Source: Anaerolineales bacterium
Lineage (GTDB): Bacteria > Chloroflexota > Anaerolineae > 4572-78 > J111
Reading direction: 5' to 3'
NCBI GenBank assembly: GCA_012032575.1
Contig: JAAUSP010000510.1
Location: 1-5,653 of the forward strand
DNA length: 5,653 bases
The notes under the pieces are model-generated. The model was not told where the DNA came from. It saw only the letters and a list, made by a program, of their open reading frames with translations, and did not search any database. Position numbers and translations under genes: made by a program. The stretch's first letter is position 1. Each line of letters opens with the position of its first letter. Below are positions 1 through 4,820 of the stretch, piece by piece.

Positions 1-50
1 GAGTCATTTGTTATCTCCAGGTGAGGCAGAGGAGGCGCTTGGTGGAAATT

Positions 51-97
51 GGAGTCCCAACCTTGGTTTGGAAAAGCCAAAGCAAGCTTTGGACTCC
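51..97. repeat. Imperfect hairpin downstream of fdrA
   Basis: Bases 51-71 and 77-97 are reverse complements over 21 positions with three mismatches, around a five-base loop (72-76). The outer seven pairs, GGAGTCC with GGACTCC, are perfect. It lies about 43 bases past the fdrA stop codon, so it could end fdrA transcription or protect the 3' end of the mRNA. No run of T follows it on the minus strand, so it is not a textbook intrinsic terminator. A dispersed palindromic repeat is equally possible. The rest of bases 1-139 shows nothing I can name. Confidence 0.5.
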
Positions 98-139
98 ATC
101 TCCAACTGAAATTGAACACCCCAATGGCTTTCCTCGCCT

Positions 140-457
140 CTATTTCACAATCAATGCCGCTAACTTCGCCGCTGCCGCGTTGCTGGACAGGACGAGCATG
201 CCGCTGGTTTCCAGCGCGGCGACCTGTTGGCTCAAGCGCTGCGGGTCGGCTTCGGTACCGGTGACGGCACCGAGGACAATCAACTCGTGGCCGCGTTCGG
301 CGGCCAGGGTTTTCATCTGACGGATGGCCGGGCCGAGTTCGCTAGCCGGGTCGGGGTGCGCGCCGTAGCCCAGCACCACGTCGAGCATGATGACGGCCAC
401 GGCGGGATCGGCGGCCTCGCGCAGCATGCGGCGAAGGCGCAAATCGTTGTCTATCAT
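140..457 (-). CDS. fdrA: FdrA-family protein, C-terminal piece (after frameshift)
   Basis: This 105-residue piece is the C-terminal part of the FdrA-like protein encoded just upstream on the same strand. It opens with MIDNDLRLRR, which continues the family sequence broken off at the end of the larger piece, and contains VAVIMLDVVLGYGAHPDPAS and VTGTEADPQ, both matching my memory of the E. coli FdrA ligase-CoA-like C-terminal domain. The apparent ATG (457-455) overlaps the TGA of the upstream piece as ATGA. That looks like translational coupling, but this methionine is an internal residue of the conserved GRPHPMID stretch, so it is probably not a real start. With the upstream piece the protein is about 516 residues; E. 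coli FdrA, as I recall, is about 555 with a longer tail. It stops with TAG at 142-140. Confidence 0.85.
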   Translation of the reverse strand: MIDNDLRLRRMLREAADPAVAVIMLDVVLGYGAHPDPASELGPAIRQMKTLAAERGHELIVLGAVTGTEADPQRLSQQVAALETSGMLVLSSNAAAAKLAALIVK

Positions 458-1689
458 CGGGTGGGCCGGCCCACGGTAAATTCATCCTCGCCCAGGTCAA
501 CTATGGTGTGCTCTTGCGACTCGGTGGCCTGGGGAAGCTGCCATTTTTTGTTGGGGGCAATGTTCGACCAGACCCCGCCAAGCTGCTCATTCCACAGAAG
601 CAAGGTTTCGGCGGCCAGCGTCCCCCCGCTGAACAGGCCGCGCAAATATTTTTGCTCCGGCTTGAGCAGGGTTTTCAGGTGGGTCGCCTGCGTGACCAGG
701 TCGAGCCACTCCATTTCGAGCACTTCAGCGGCAGTCGGGCCTTCGTATCCTTCAATTTGAGCCGCCGCCAGGTAAGCCGCCTCTTGCAGGGTGCGGGCGG
801 GAATCGCCCCGGCGACCAATTCCGGGTCGCCACCCAGGAAACAGACCACGGCGGGTTTGTCGCCGGCCTGAACCTGGGCCAAGATTTTTTGCATCACGGC
901 GGGGTCGGGCGGCTTGGATACCAGCAGCAAAACCTGGGTGGATGGGTCGGCCTGCAAGGCTTTGACCGCTTCCAGCATCATCAGCCCGCCGACGCTGGCC
1001 TTGACATCACGTCCACCCACGCCGATGGCCTGCGAGACGCCCACGCCCAGTTTCGCCAGCAGCGTGCTGACCTCCTGCAAGCCCGTGCCGGAAGCGGAGA
1101 CAATCCCGACCGGCCCGCGCGGGACGGCATTGGCAAAACCCAGGGCTGCGCCATTGATGATGGCCGTGCCCGCATCCGGTCCCATCAGCAGCAGGCCGTG
1201 GTCGCGGGCGTAGGTTTTGAGGGCAATTTCGTCCTCGACCAGCACATTGTCGCTGAAGAGAAGCACGTGCAGACCGCTGCGCAGGGCCGACCAGGCTTCG
1301 GCGGCGGCATAGCGGCCGGCCACCGAAATGATCGCCAGGTTGGCGGCGGGATTATTTTTGGCCGCGCTGCGCAGGGTTCTGGGCCGAAATTCAGCGCTGC
1401 CGCTGCTGTCGGCTTTTTGGTTTAATAAGGTTTCGGCCTGGGCCAGGGCAGCCTGGGCCGCGCCGTTGTCACCACTGGTCGAAACGGCGATGACCAGATC
1501 GTTGGGGCCGGCTGCCTGGGCGGCGGCGGAGAAGAGGCCGGACTCTTTCAAGAGGGTTTTGTTGGCTTCGGTCGCCATCACTACAGCGGCATCCTGTACG
1601 CCGGCCATTTTGGTCAGTTCCCTGGCCACCAGCATCAGCGAGACCGAGTCGTAATATTGGCTGGGTTTGACAAGCGTAAATACGGACAT
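454..1689 (-). CDS. fdrA: FdrA-family acyl-CoA-synthetase-like protein, N-terminal piece (frameshifted)
   Basis: The 411 residues resemble succinyl-CoA synthetase alpha-type proteins of the FdrA branch. In order: an FdrA-specific N-terminus (QYYDSVSLMLVARELTKM, about 10-28); a CoA-binding-like region (LAIISVAGRYAAAEAW about 118-133; FSDNVLVEDEIALKT 145-159; GPDAGT 170-175); a ligase core (VGIVSASGTGLQE 194-206; GVGGRD 223-228; VSKPPDPAV 257-265); and the start of a second ligase domain (GLFSGGTLAAET 351-362). The GHAGA phosphohistidine loop of SucD is absent, as in FdrA generally. The frame is lost after FTVGRP: one C is missing from a C run on the coding strand (plus-strand G run 463-465), and restoring it gives GRPHPMID, the FdrA sequence, continuing in the next piece. 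In E. coli, fdrA (allF) sits in the allantoin/ureide region and has been linked to oxamate carbamoyltransferase with ylbE and ylbF; those partners would lie left of this window. The ATG at 1689-1687 has a purine-rich AGAAAGAAG upstream. Function beyond the family is inferred. Confidence 0.9.
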   Translation of the reverse strand: MSVFTLVKPSQYYDSVSLMLVARELTKMAGVQDAAVVMATEANKTLLKESGLFSAAAQAAGPNDLVIAVSTSGDNGAAQAALAQAETLLNQKADSSGSAEFRPRTLRSAAKNNPAANLAIISVAGRYAAAEAWSALRSGLHVLLFSDNVLVEDEIALKTYARDHGLLLMGPDAGTAIINGAALGFANAVPRGPVGIVSASGTGLQEVSTLLAKLGVGVSQAIGVGGRDVKASVGGLMMLEAVKALQADPSTQVLLLVSKPPDPAVMQKILAQVQAGDKPAVVCFLGGDPELVAGAIPARTLQEAAYLAAAQIEGYEGPTAAEVLEMEWLDLVTQATHLKTLLKPEQKYLRGLFSGGTLAAETLLLWNEQLGGVWSNIAPNKKWQLPQATESQEHTIVDLGEDEFTVGRPTR

Positions 1690-1728
1690 AGTTAATCTTC
1701 TTTCTTAAGGGGTCTCAAGCAATCCGCC

Positions 1729-1761
1729 TTGCGTGTTGCGTGTTGCGTAAAATAAACGCAA
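1729..1761. repeat. Heptamer tandem repeat with short hairpin
   Basis: TTGCGTG, TTGCGTG and TTGCGTA run in tandem from 1729 to 1749. The last TTGCGT (1743-1748) can pair with ACGCAA (1756-1761) across an AT-only loop, and the first copy can pair with it over seven bases (CTTGCGT 1728-1734 with ACGCAAG 1756-1762). It falls in the presumed fdrA leader, between its -10 box and start codon. The same word set recurs after the thiolase gene (3162-3200). It resembles the short tandemly repeated heptamers known from cyanobacterial intergenic DNA; function unknown. Confidence 0.6.
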
Positions 1762-1774
1762 GAGGGTTTGGCTG

Positions 1775-1780
1775 ATTATA
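1775..1780 (-). promoter_or_regulatory. Candidate -10 box for fdrA
   Basis: The minus strand reads TATAAT at 1780-1775, a perfect sigma-70-type -10, about 86 bases before the fdrA start codon. No good TTGACA-like box is present 16-18 bases upstream (GGAAAG is there), so the promoter may be weak or activator-dependent. The predicted leader would carry the 1729-1761 heptamer hairpin. Confidence 0.4.
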
Positions 1781-1843
1781 ACCCTGAAACTGCCTTACTT
1801 TCCGGCAAGATTCGGCCCATATTGCCCCCACCTAAAATATCAT

Positions 1844-1871
1844 TTGTCATCCAATCGGCTTTGATTATACT
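1844..1871 (+). promoter_or_regulatory. Candidate promoter of the thiolase-like gene
   Basis: TTGTCA (1844-1849, five of six to TTGACA) and TATACT (1866-1871, five of six to TATAAT) are spaced by 16 bases. Transcription would start near 1878, giving a leader of about 110 bases that contains the 1902-1963 hairpin. A small inverted repeat, GAATT-gata-AATTC (1882-1895), lies at the expected transcription start and could be an operator. Prediction from sequence only. Confidence 0.45.
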
Positions 1872-1901
1872 ACAGCCGGGTGAATTGATAAATTCGTATA
1901 C

Positions 1902-1963
1902 AAGGCTGAGGCGGAGGCTGAGGTTAAAACTCGTTTTGAAACCTCAGCCCCCGCCTTAGCCTT
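1902..1963 (+). repeat. Long hairpin in the leader of the thiolase-like gene
   Basis: Bases 1902-1925 pair with 1940-1963 over 24 positions with one G-T wobble (1908/1957) and one A-C mismatch (1915/1950). The loop holds a further AAAA/TTTT pairing around CTCG. The left arm is built of six-base units (AGGCTG, AGGCGG, AGGCTG). It ends 25 bases before the thiolase ATG, right before the only Shine-Dalgarno-like AAGGA (1970-1974). No T tract follows, so it is not a terminator; a leader structure that affects translation or mRNA life, or a dispersed palindromic repeat, fits better. Confidence 0.65.
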
Positions 1964-1988
1964 AGACTCAAGGACACCGACTAAAAAT

Positions 1989-3149
1989 ATGGCAAATGAT
2001 CTTCTGAAAGGCGTCAGCATTGTCGGCATCGGACAGATCCCGGTGCAAAAAGCTACACCTCAATCTTTAAAAGAAATGGGCGCAGAGGTGATTCACCGGG
2101 CGATGCAGGATGCCGGGGTTGATACGGTGGATGCCGTGTTTGCCGGCAACATGCTCGCGGACGAGCTACAAAATCAAAAGCACGTTGCGACCCTGATTGC
2201 CAGCGCCGCCGGATTGAGGGGCGTCGAGGCGCTGCAAGTCGAGGCGGCCACGGCGACCGGCGCGGCGGCTTTGCGCATGGCCTATTTTGCCGTCGCCAGC
2301 GGCGAAGCCCGGCTGGCCGTGGCGGTCGGGTTGGAGAAAATGAGCGAAGGCAAGGCCACCCCGGCCCTGGCTAAAGCCCTCGATGCCAAGACTGAAACGG
2401 CAGTAGGGGCGACCCTGCTTAGCCAGAACGCCCGGCTGATGCAAATGTATATGGACCGCTATAACGTTTCGGTGGATCAGTTCAATAATTTTGCTCTCAA
2501 TGCCCACCAAAATGCCCGCACTAACCCCCATGCTTTATTTAAAGATAAGAAGGTCAATGACCGGACGATTCGCACCTCGCCGGTCATCTCTCCGCCGCTG
2601 CGCCTGTACGACGCCTCACCCATTTGTGACGGCGCGGCGGCGGTGGTTTTAGCCCGCAACAACGAGGCCCGGGCTTATACCGATCAGCCGGTAAAAATCC
2701 TCAGTTCCAGTGTCGCCACCGACTGGTTTCGGGTGGACGACCGGGCCGACCCGCTGAACCTTTTTGCCGCGACGCAGTCGGCTCAGGATGCCTTTCGGAA
2801 AGCGAATGTCCACCGCAGCGATATTGACCTGTTTGAGGTTCACGACGCTTTCAGTATTATGGCCTGTCTGCTGCTGGAGGCTGTCGGTTTTGCCCCCAAA
2901 GGCCAGGGCTGGCGTATGGCCGCCGAGAAGAAGATCGGTCTGCGCGGCCCTCTGCCGGTATCTACATTTGGGGGGCTTAAGGCTCGCGGGCATCCCATCG
3001 GGGCGACGGCTCTGTACCAAACCTGCGAGATTGTGCTGCAATTGACCGGCCGGGCCGGGAAAAATCAGGTCAAAAATGCTCAGGTGGCCTTGCTGCAAAG
3101 CGTCGGCGGGGCGGCAAGCACGGTGTTGACTCACATTTTTGGGGTGTAG
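1989..3149 (+). CDS. Thiolase-fold protein, SCP2/archaeal acetyl-CoA acetyltransferase type, catalytic Cys replaced
   Basis: The 386-residue protein is full length for the thiolase family, which joins or splits acyl-CoA units. Family marks in order: GIGQIPV (14-19); VEAATATGAAALRMAYFAVASGEA (84-107), the nucleophile-loop region; VGLEKMS (113-119); CDGAAAVVLA (213-222); EVHDAFS (283-289), where the SCP2/archaeal branch carries HDAF in place of the NEAF of classical thiolases; FGGLKARGHPIGATA (327-341), with the second catalytic His335; and QSVGGAAS (370-377) near the end. Related proteins have EAACASG where this one has EAATATG, so the acylated cysteine is Thr88 (codon ACG). Two base changes would be needed to restore Cys, so a single read error does not explain it. 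The protein may be a thiolase-like non-canonical or non-catalytic member. It is divergent from fdrA and 446 bases upstream of an importer gene, without the DUF35 Zn-ribbon partner often seen beside such thiolases. ATG 1989 has a weak AAGGA 14 bases upstream. Confidence 0.88.
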   Translation: MANDLLKGVSIVGIGQIPVQKATPQSLKEMGAEVIHRAMQDAGVDTVDAVFAGNMLADELQNQKHVATLIASAAGLRGVEALQVEAATATGAAALRMAYFAVASGEARLAVAVGLEKMSEGKATPALAKALDAKTETAVGATLLSQNARLMQMYMDRYNVSVDQFNNFALNAHQNARTNPHALFKDKKVNDRTIRTSPVISPPLRLYDASPICDGAAAVVLARNNEARAYTDQPVKILSSSVATDWFRVDDRADPLNLFAATQSAQDAFRKANVHRSDIDLFEVHDAFSIMACLLLEAVGFAPKGQGWRMAAEKKIGLRGPLPVSTFGGLKARGHPIGATALYQTCEIVLQLTGRAGKNQVKNAQVALLQSVGGAASTVLTHIFGV

Positions 3150-3160
3150 GGTGTCGTACG

Positions 3161-3196
3161 TGTTGCGTCTTGCGTAAAAAAACGGAAGACGCAACA
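3161..3196 (+). terminator. Hairpin after the thiolase gene, possible terminator
   Basis: TGTTGCGTCTT (3161-3171) pairs perfectly with AAGACGCAACA (3186-3196), 11 bases after the thiolase stop. An inner CGT/ACG pairing (3173-3175 with 3182-3184) extends it past a G-G mismatch, closed by an A-rich loop. Position and strength suit a transcription stop. Downstream, only GTTTTG at 3205-3210 offers T residues, so a Rho-independent role is unproven. The arms are made of the same TTGCGT words found at 1729-1761. Confidence 0.5.
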
Positions 3197-3314
3197 TGCA
3201 AGACGTTTTGACCGATCTAATCTCGAAACAGTCCTCAACCAATACCGACACCCCCCGACACTCGTTTGCTAAATCCACAGATGAGGGTAAAATCGTGGTC
3301 AAAATGACATGATC

Positions 3315-3330
3315 GTGACGATGTCGTCAC
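3315..3330. promoter_or_regulatory. Perfect 16-base inverted repeat, candidate operator
   Basis: GTGACGA-TG-TCGTCAC has seven-base half-sites with a two-base centre, flanked by AAAAT (3300-3305) and ATTTT (3331-3335). This size and symmetry suit a dimeric regulator such as a GntR- or TetR-type protein. It lies about 265 bases upstream of the importer lipoprotein gene. It is not a CRP site, because the GTGA/TCAC halves are eight bases apart, not six. The regulator is unknown. Confidence 0.4.
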
Positions 3331-3343
3331 ATTTTAGACCCCT

Positions 3344-3394
3344 GGTAGAGTCGAGTTTTGAGCACTTGGTGCTGGCTAAAATCTCGACTCTGCC
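3344..3394. repeat. Two-part palindromic hairpin
   Basis: GGTAGAGTCGAG (3344-3355) pairs with CTCGACTCTGCC (3383-3394) over 12 positions with one G-T wobble. TTTT (3356-3359) then pairs with AAAA (3378-3381) past a bulged T, and an inner stem AGCAC (3361-3365) / GTGCT (3369-3373) closes on a three-base loop. The layered symmetry looks like a mobile-type or dispersed palindromic repeat. It could also be a leader structure of the importer operon. It carries no tRNA features. Confidence 0.55.
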
Positions 3395-3425
3395 TGTATA
3401 TGGGAGGTGAGACGGGGAAATAATT

Positions 3426-3460
3426 GTGAATGGTGAATAGTGAATGGTGAATGGTTAATT
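3426..3460. repeat. Heptamer tandem repeat GTGAATG
   Basis: Four units of period seven (GTGAATG, GTGAATA, GTGAATG, GTGAATG at 3426-3453) are followed by a decayed fifth, GTTAATT. It is noncoding and lies upstream of the importer operon. Units are too short and lack spacers, so this is not a CRISPR array. It belongs to the same period-seven class as the repeats at 1729, 3520 and 3551. Confidence 0.7.
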
Positions 3461-3519
3461 TAATTTCAAAGGAGTGTTCATAAGTCTGAGCACGTCACCG
3501 ATGATGAAAAGGTAACAAA

Positions 3520-3533
3520 GTAGCAGGTAGCAG
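3520..3533. repeat. Heptamer duplication GTAGCAG
   Basis: Two perfect tandem copies of GTAGCAG are followed by GAATGTA. Alone this could be chance, but it sits 17 bases before another heptamer array with the same period. Confidence 0.45.
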
Positions 3534-3550
3534 GAATGTATGGCCCCTGT

Positions 3551-3578
3551 CTACCGTCTACCGTCTACCGTCTACTAT
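3551..3578. repeat. Heptamer tandem repeat CTACCGT
   Basis: Three perfect copies of CTACCGT (3551-3571) are followed by a partial fourth, CTACTAT. The array ends only five bases before the ribosome-binding site of the lipoprotein gene, so copy-number change would alter the spacing of the leader. An upstream in-frame ATG at 3539 would translate the repeat, but the product would lack a signal peptide at its start, so I reject that start. Confidence 0.7.
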
Positions 3579-3595
3579 TTTCAGAGGAGGATGGA

Positions 3596-4126
3596 ATGAT
3601 GTTGAAGAGATTATTCTTGCTGTTACTTGCCATCGTGGGGTTGGGGCTGATTGCGGCCTGTGGGGCTGCGCCGACGCCTGAAACCGTCACCGTGGTGGAG
3701 ACCGTCATCGTAGAAAAGGAAGTGGAAAAAGTGGTGACGGTCGAGGTTCCCGCTGCTGCTCCCACCGAAGCTCCCGCCGAAGCCAAGACGCTGGTGGTGT
3801 TCGGGGCGTATGCCACCGCCATCGAGGAGCCATGGGATGGGGTGATTCACGCCGCGCTCAACAAAGCCCAGGAAGAAGGCAAAATTGAATACACCTACAC
3901 CGACGACATCGGCTATGCCGGCGACATGGAGCGCATCCTGCGCGAGGTAGCCGAGCAGACCAAGCCGGCCGTTATTTTTGGCGACGCCTTCGGCAACGAA
4001 GAGGCGGTGCGCCGCGTGGCCGGCCGATTACCCCCGAAATCGCCTTTGTCTTCGGCTCCGGCGGCGGCCCGGCCGAGCCGAACTTCTCCGTTTTTGACAA
4101 CTGGATTCACGAGCCGGCCTATTTGA
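3596..4126 (+). CDS. BMP/PnrA-family substrate-binding lipoprotein, N-terminal piece (frameshifted)
   Basis: This is the surface-anchored ligand-binding protein of a BMP-type ABC importer, a family that often binds nucleosides. It begins MMLKRLFLLLLAIVGLGL with a lipobox IAAC, lipid-anchored Cys22, then a Val/Glu/Lys-rich linker (about 29-50) and the domain start TLVVFGAYATAIEEPWDGV. GYAGDMERILREVAE and [19 protein letters not shown] follow, as expected for the family. AGAGGAGG at 3583-3590 sets the start at 3596 or 3599. After RRVA (about base 4021) the frame is wrong: residues read to the stop at 4124-4126 are nonsense, and the true continuation lies one frame back. Joined with the next piece the protein has about 374 residues, normal for the family. 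The bases between suggest either one lost base, or one extra G (4022-4023) and one extra C (4031-4035), the latter giving VAADYPEIAF. Confidence 0.88.
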   Translation: MMLKRLFLLLLAIVGLGLIAACGAAPTPETVTVVETVIVEKEVEKVVTVEVPAAAPTEAPAEAKTLVVFGAYATAIEEPWDGVIHAALNKAQEEGKIEYTYTDDIGYAGDMERILREVAEQTKPAVIFGDAFGNEEAVRRVAGRLPPKSPLSSAPAAARPSRTSPFLTTGFTSRPI

Positions 4127-4719
4127 GCGGCATGCTGGCCGGCGGCCTGACCAAGAGCAACGTCGTCGGCGTGGTGGGCGGCTTCCCCGTGCCGGAAGTG
4201 AACCGTATTGTCAACGCCTTTATCGCCGGGGCGACGGCGGTGAACCCGGAGGTGGATGTCAAAACCACTTTCATTAATAGCTGGTTCGACCCTGCCGCGG
4301 CCAAAGAAGCAGCCCTGGCCCAGGTTGACGCCGGCGCTGACGTGCTCTTTGCCGAGCGCTTCGGGGTAATCGAAGCGGCAGCGGAGAAGGGGCTGTACGC
4401 CTTCGGCAATATGAGCGACCAGAAGGAGCTGGCCCCGGAAAGCGTGGTCAGCGGGCCGGTCTGGAATATGAACCCGACAGTGGATTATATTATCAACCAG
4501 GTCGCCGGCGGGACCTACACCGCGCAGGATTTGAAGGATTTCAGCATGGTCGCCAAGGGCGGCGCAACTTTGGCCCCCATCAACGAGGATGTCAAAGGCG
4601 GCATCCCGGCGGATTTGATCGAGCAGGTCACGGCCAAGGAAAAGGAGATTGTCAGCGGCCTGTTCCGGGTTGACATCGCCGAGGCCCAGCCGCCGGCGTC
4701 GTCAAAGGCAGCAGAGTAA
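4021..4719 (+). CDS. BMP/PnrA-family substrate-binding lipoprotein, C-terminal piece
   Basis: This frame continues the lipoprotein: [20 protein letters not shown] and [20 protein letters not shown] (from about 4033 to 4149), then [60 protein letters not shown] and [15 protein letters not shown], all in the order expected for BMP-family periplasmic-type binding domains. It ends [18 protein letters not shown] at TAA 4717-4719. TTG 4123 or ATG 4132 could be taken as a start by a gene finder, but neither has a ribosome-binding site and the homology begins earlier in the same frame, at about 4033. It is therefore part of the gene starting at 3596 and not a separate protein. The ATPase of the same importer follows after 101 bases. 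Confidence 0.87.
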   Translation, partial: RPITPEIAFVFGSGGGPAEPNFSVFDNWIHEPAYLSGMLAGGLTKSNVVGVVGGFPVPEVNRIVNAFIAGATAVNPEVDVKTTFINSWFDPAAAKEAALAQVDAGADVLFAERFGVIEAAAEKGLYAFGNMSDQKELAPESVVSGPVWNMNPTVDYIINQVAGGTYTAQDLKDFSMVAKGGATLAPINEDVKGGIPADLIEQVTAKEKEIVSGLFRVDIAEAQPPASSKAAE

Positions 4720-4731
4720 AGACAGCGGGGG

Positions 4732-4804
4732 GAGCAGGGGGAGCAGAGGAGCGGGGGGTGATTTTCTTCCCCCCCTGCGCCCCTGCACCTCCGCTCCCCT
4801 GCTC
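4732..4804. repeat. G/C-rich hairpin between lipoprotein and ATPase genes
   Basis: Bases 4732-4744 pair with 4793-4804 (12 pairs, one bulged G). Further pairs 4746-4749 with 4788-4791, and 4751-4757 with 4780-4786, carry it inward with a mismatch and one G-T wobble, around a loop that holds runs of G and C. The left arm repeats GGGGAGCAG. In importer operons, hairpins at this place (as the REP sequences after E. coli malE) stabilise the binding-protein mRNA and lower expression of downstream genes; the same role here is inference. It may instead be a dispersed repeat. Confidence 0.6.
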
Positions 4805-4820
4805 GGTTAAAGGATTGCCT

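Larger units (their letters stand above)
3150..3595. other. Gene-free, repeat-rich intergenic region
   Basis: I see no credible gene here on either strand. The stretch holds a hairpin after the thiolase (3161-3196), a perfect inverted repeat (3315-3330), a second hairpin (3344-3394), three heptamer tandem repeats (3426-3460, 3520-3533, 3551-3578) and the ribosome-binding site of the lipoprotein gene (AGAGGAGG, 3583-3590). No convincing -35/-10 pair for the importer operon stands out: TTGAGC and TAAAAT (3358-3382) are only 13 bases apart. CCGACAC occurs twice at 3245-3261. Confidence 0.6.

Noticed and set aside
454..457. ATGA stop/start overlap as translational coupling of two genes
   Set aside because: The methionine is inside the conserved GRPHPMID stretch of one protein, and adding one base joins the two frames exactly.
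508..1425. 305-codon open frame on the plus strand opposite fdrA
   Set aside because: It is antisense to a recognised gene, rich in Gly/Arg/Gln of the kind produced by reading GC-rich genes backwards, and has no family marks.
1768..1959. 63-codon open frame in the divergent promoter region
   Set aside because: It runs through the promoter and the hairpin, has no ribosome-binding site and no recognisable protein content.
3315..3330. CRP/FNR-type site
   Set aside because: The GTGA and TCAC halves are eight bases apart; CRP needs six, and the FNR half-sites are absent.
3358..3382. Promoter TTGAGC / TAAAAT
   Set aside because: The spacer is only 13 bases and both boxes lie inside the nested palindrome.
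3344..3394. tRNA or tRNA-like element
   Set aside because: About 50 bases with no T-loop sequence, no cloverleaf and no acceptor stem of proper length.
3300..3420. Purine-type or other riboswitch ahead of the importer
   Set aside because: I could not find the conserved core bases of the purine, TPP, SAM or guanidine classes; the hairpins are better described as palindromic repeats.
3474..3515. Short leader peptide starting GTG after AAAGGAG
   Set aside because: The ribosome-binding site overlaps or touches the start, leaving no spacer, and the 13-codon product shows no attenuator-type codon run.
3426..3578. CRISPR array
   Set aside because: Repeat units are seven bases with no spacers between them.
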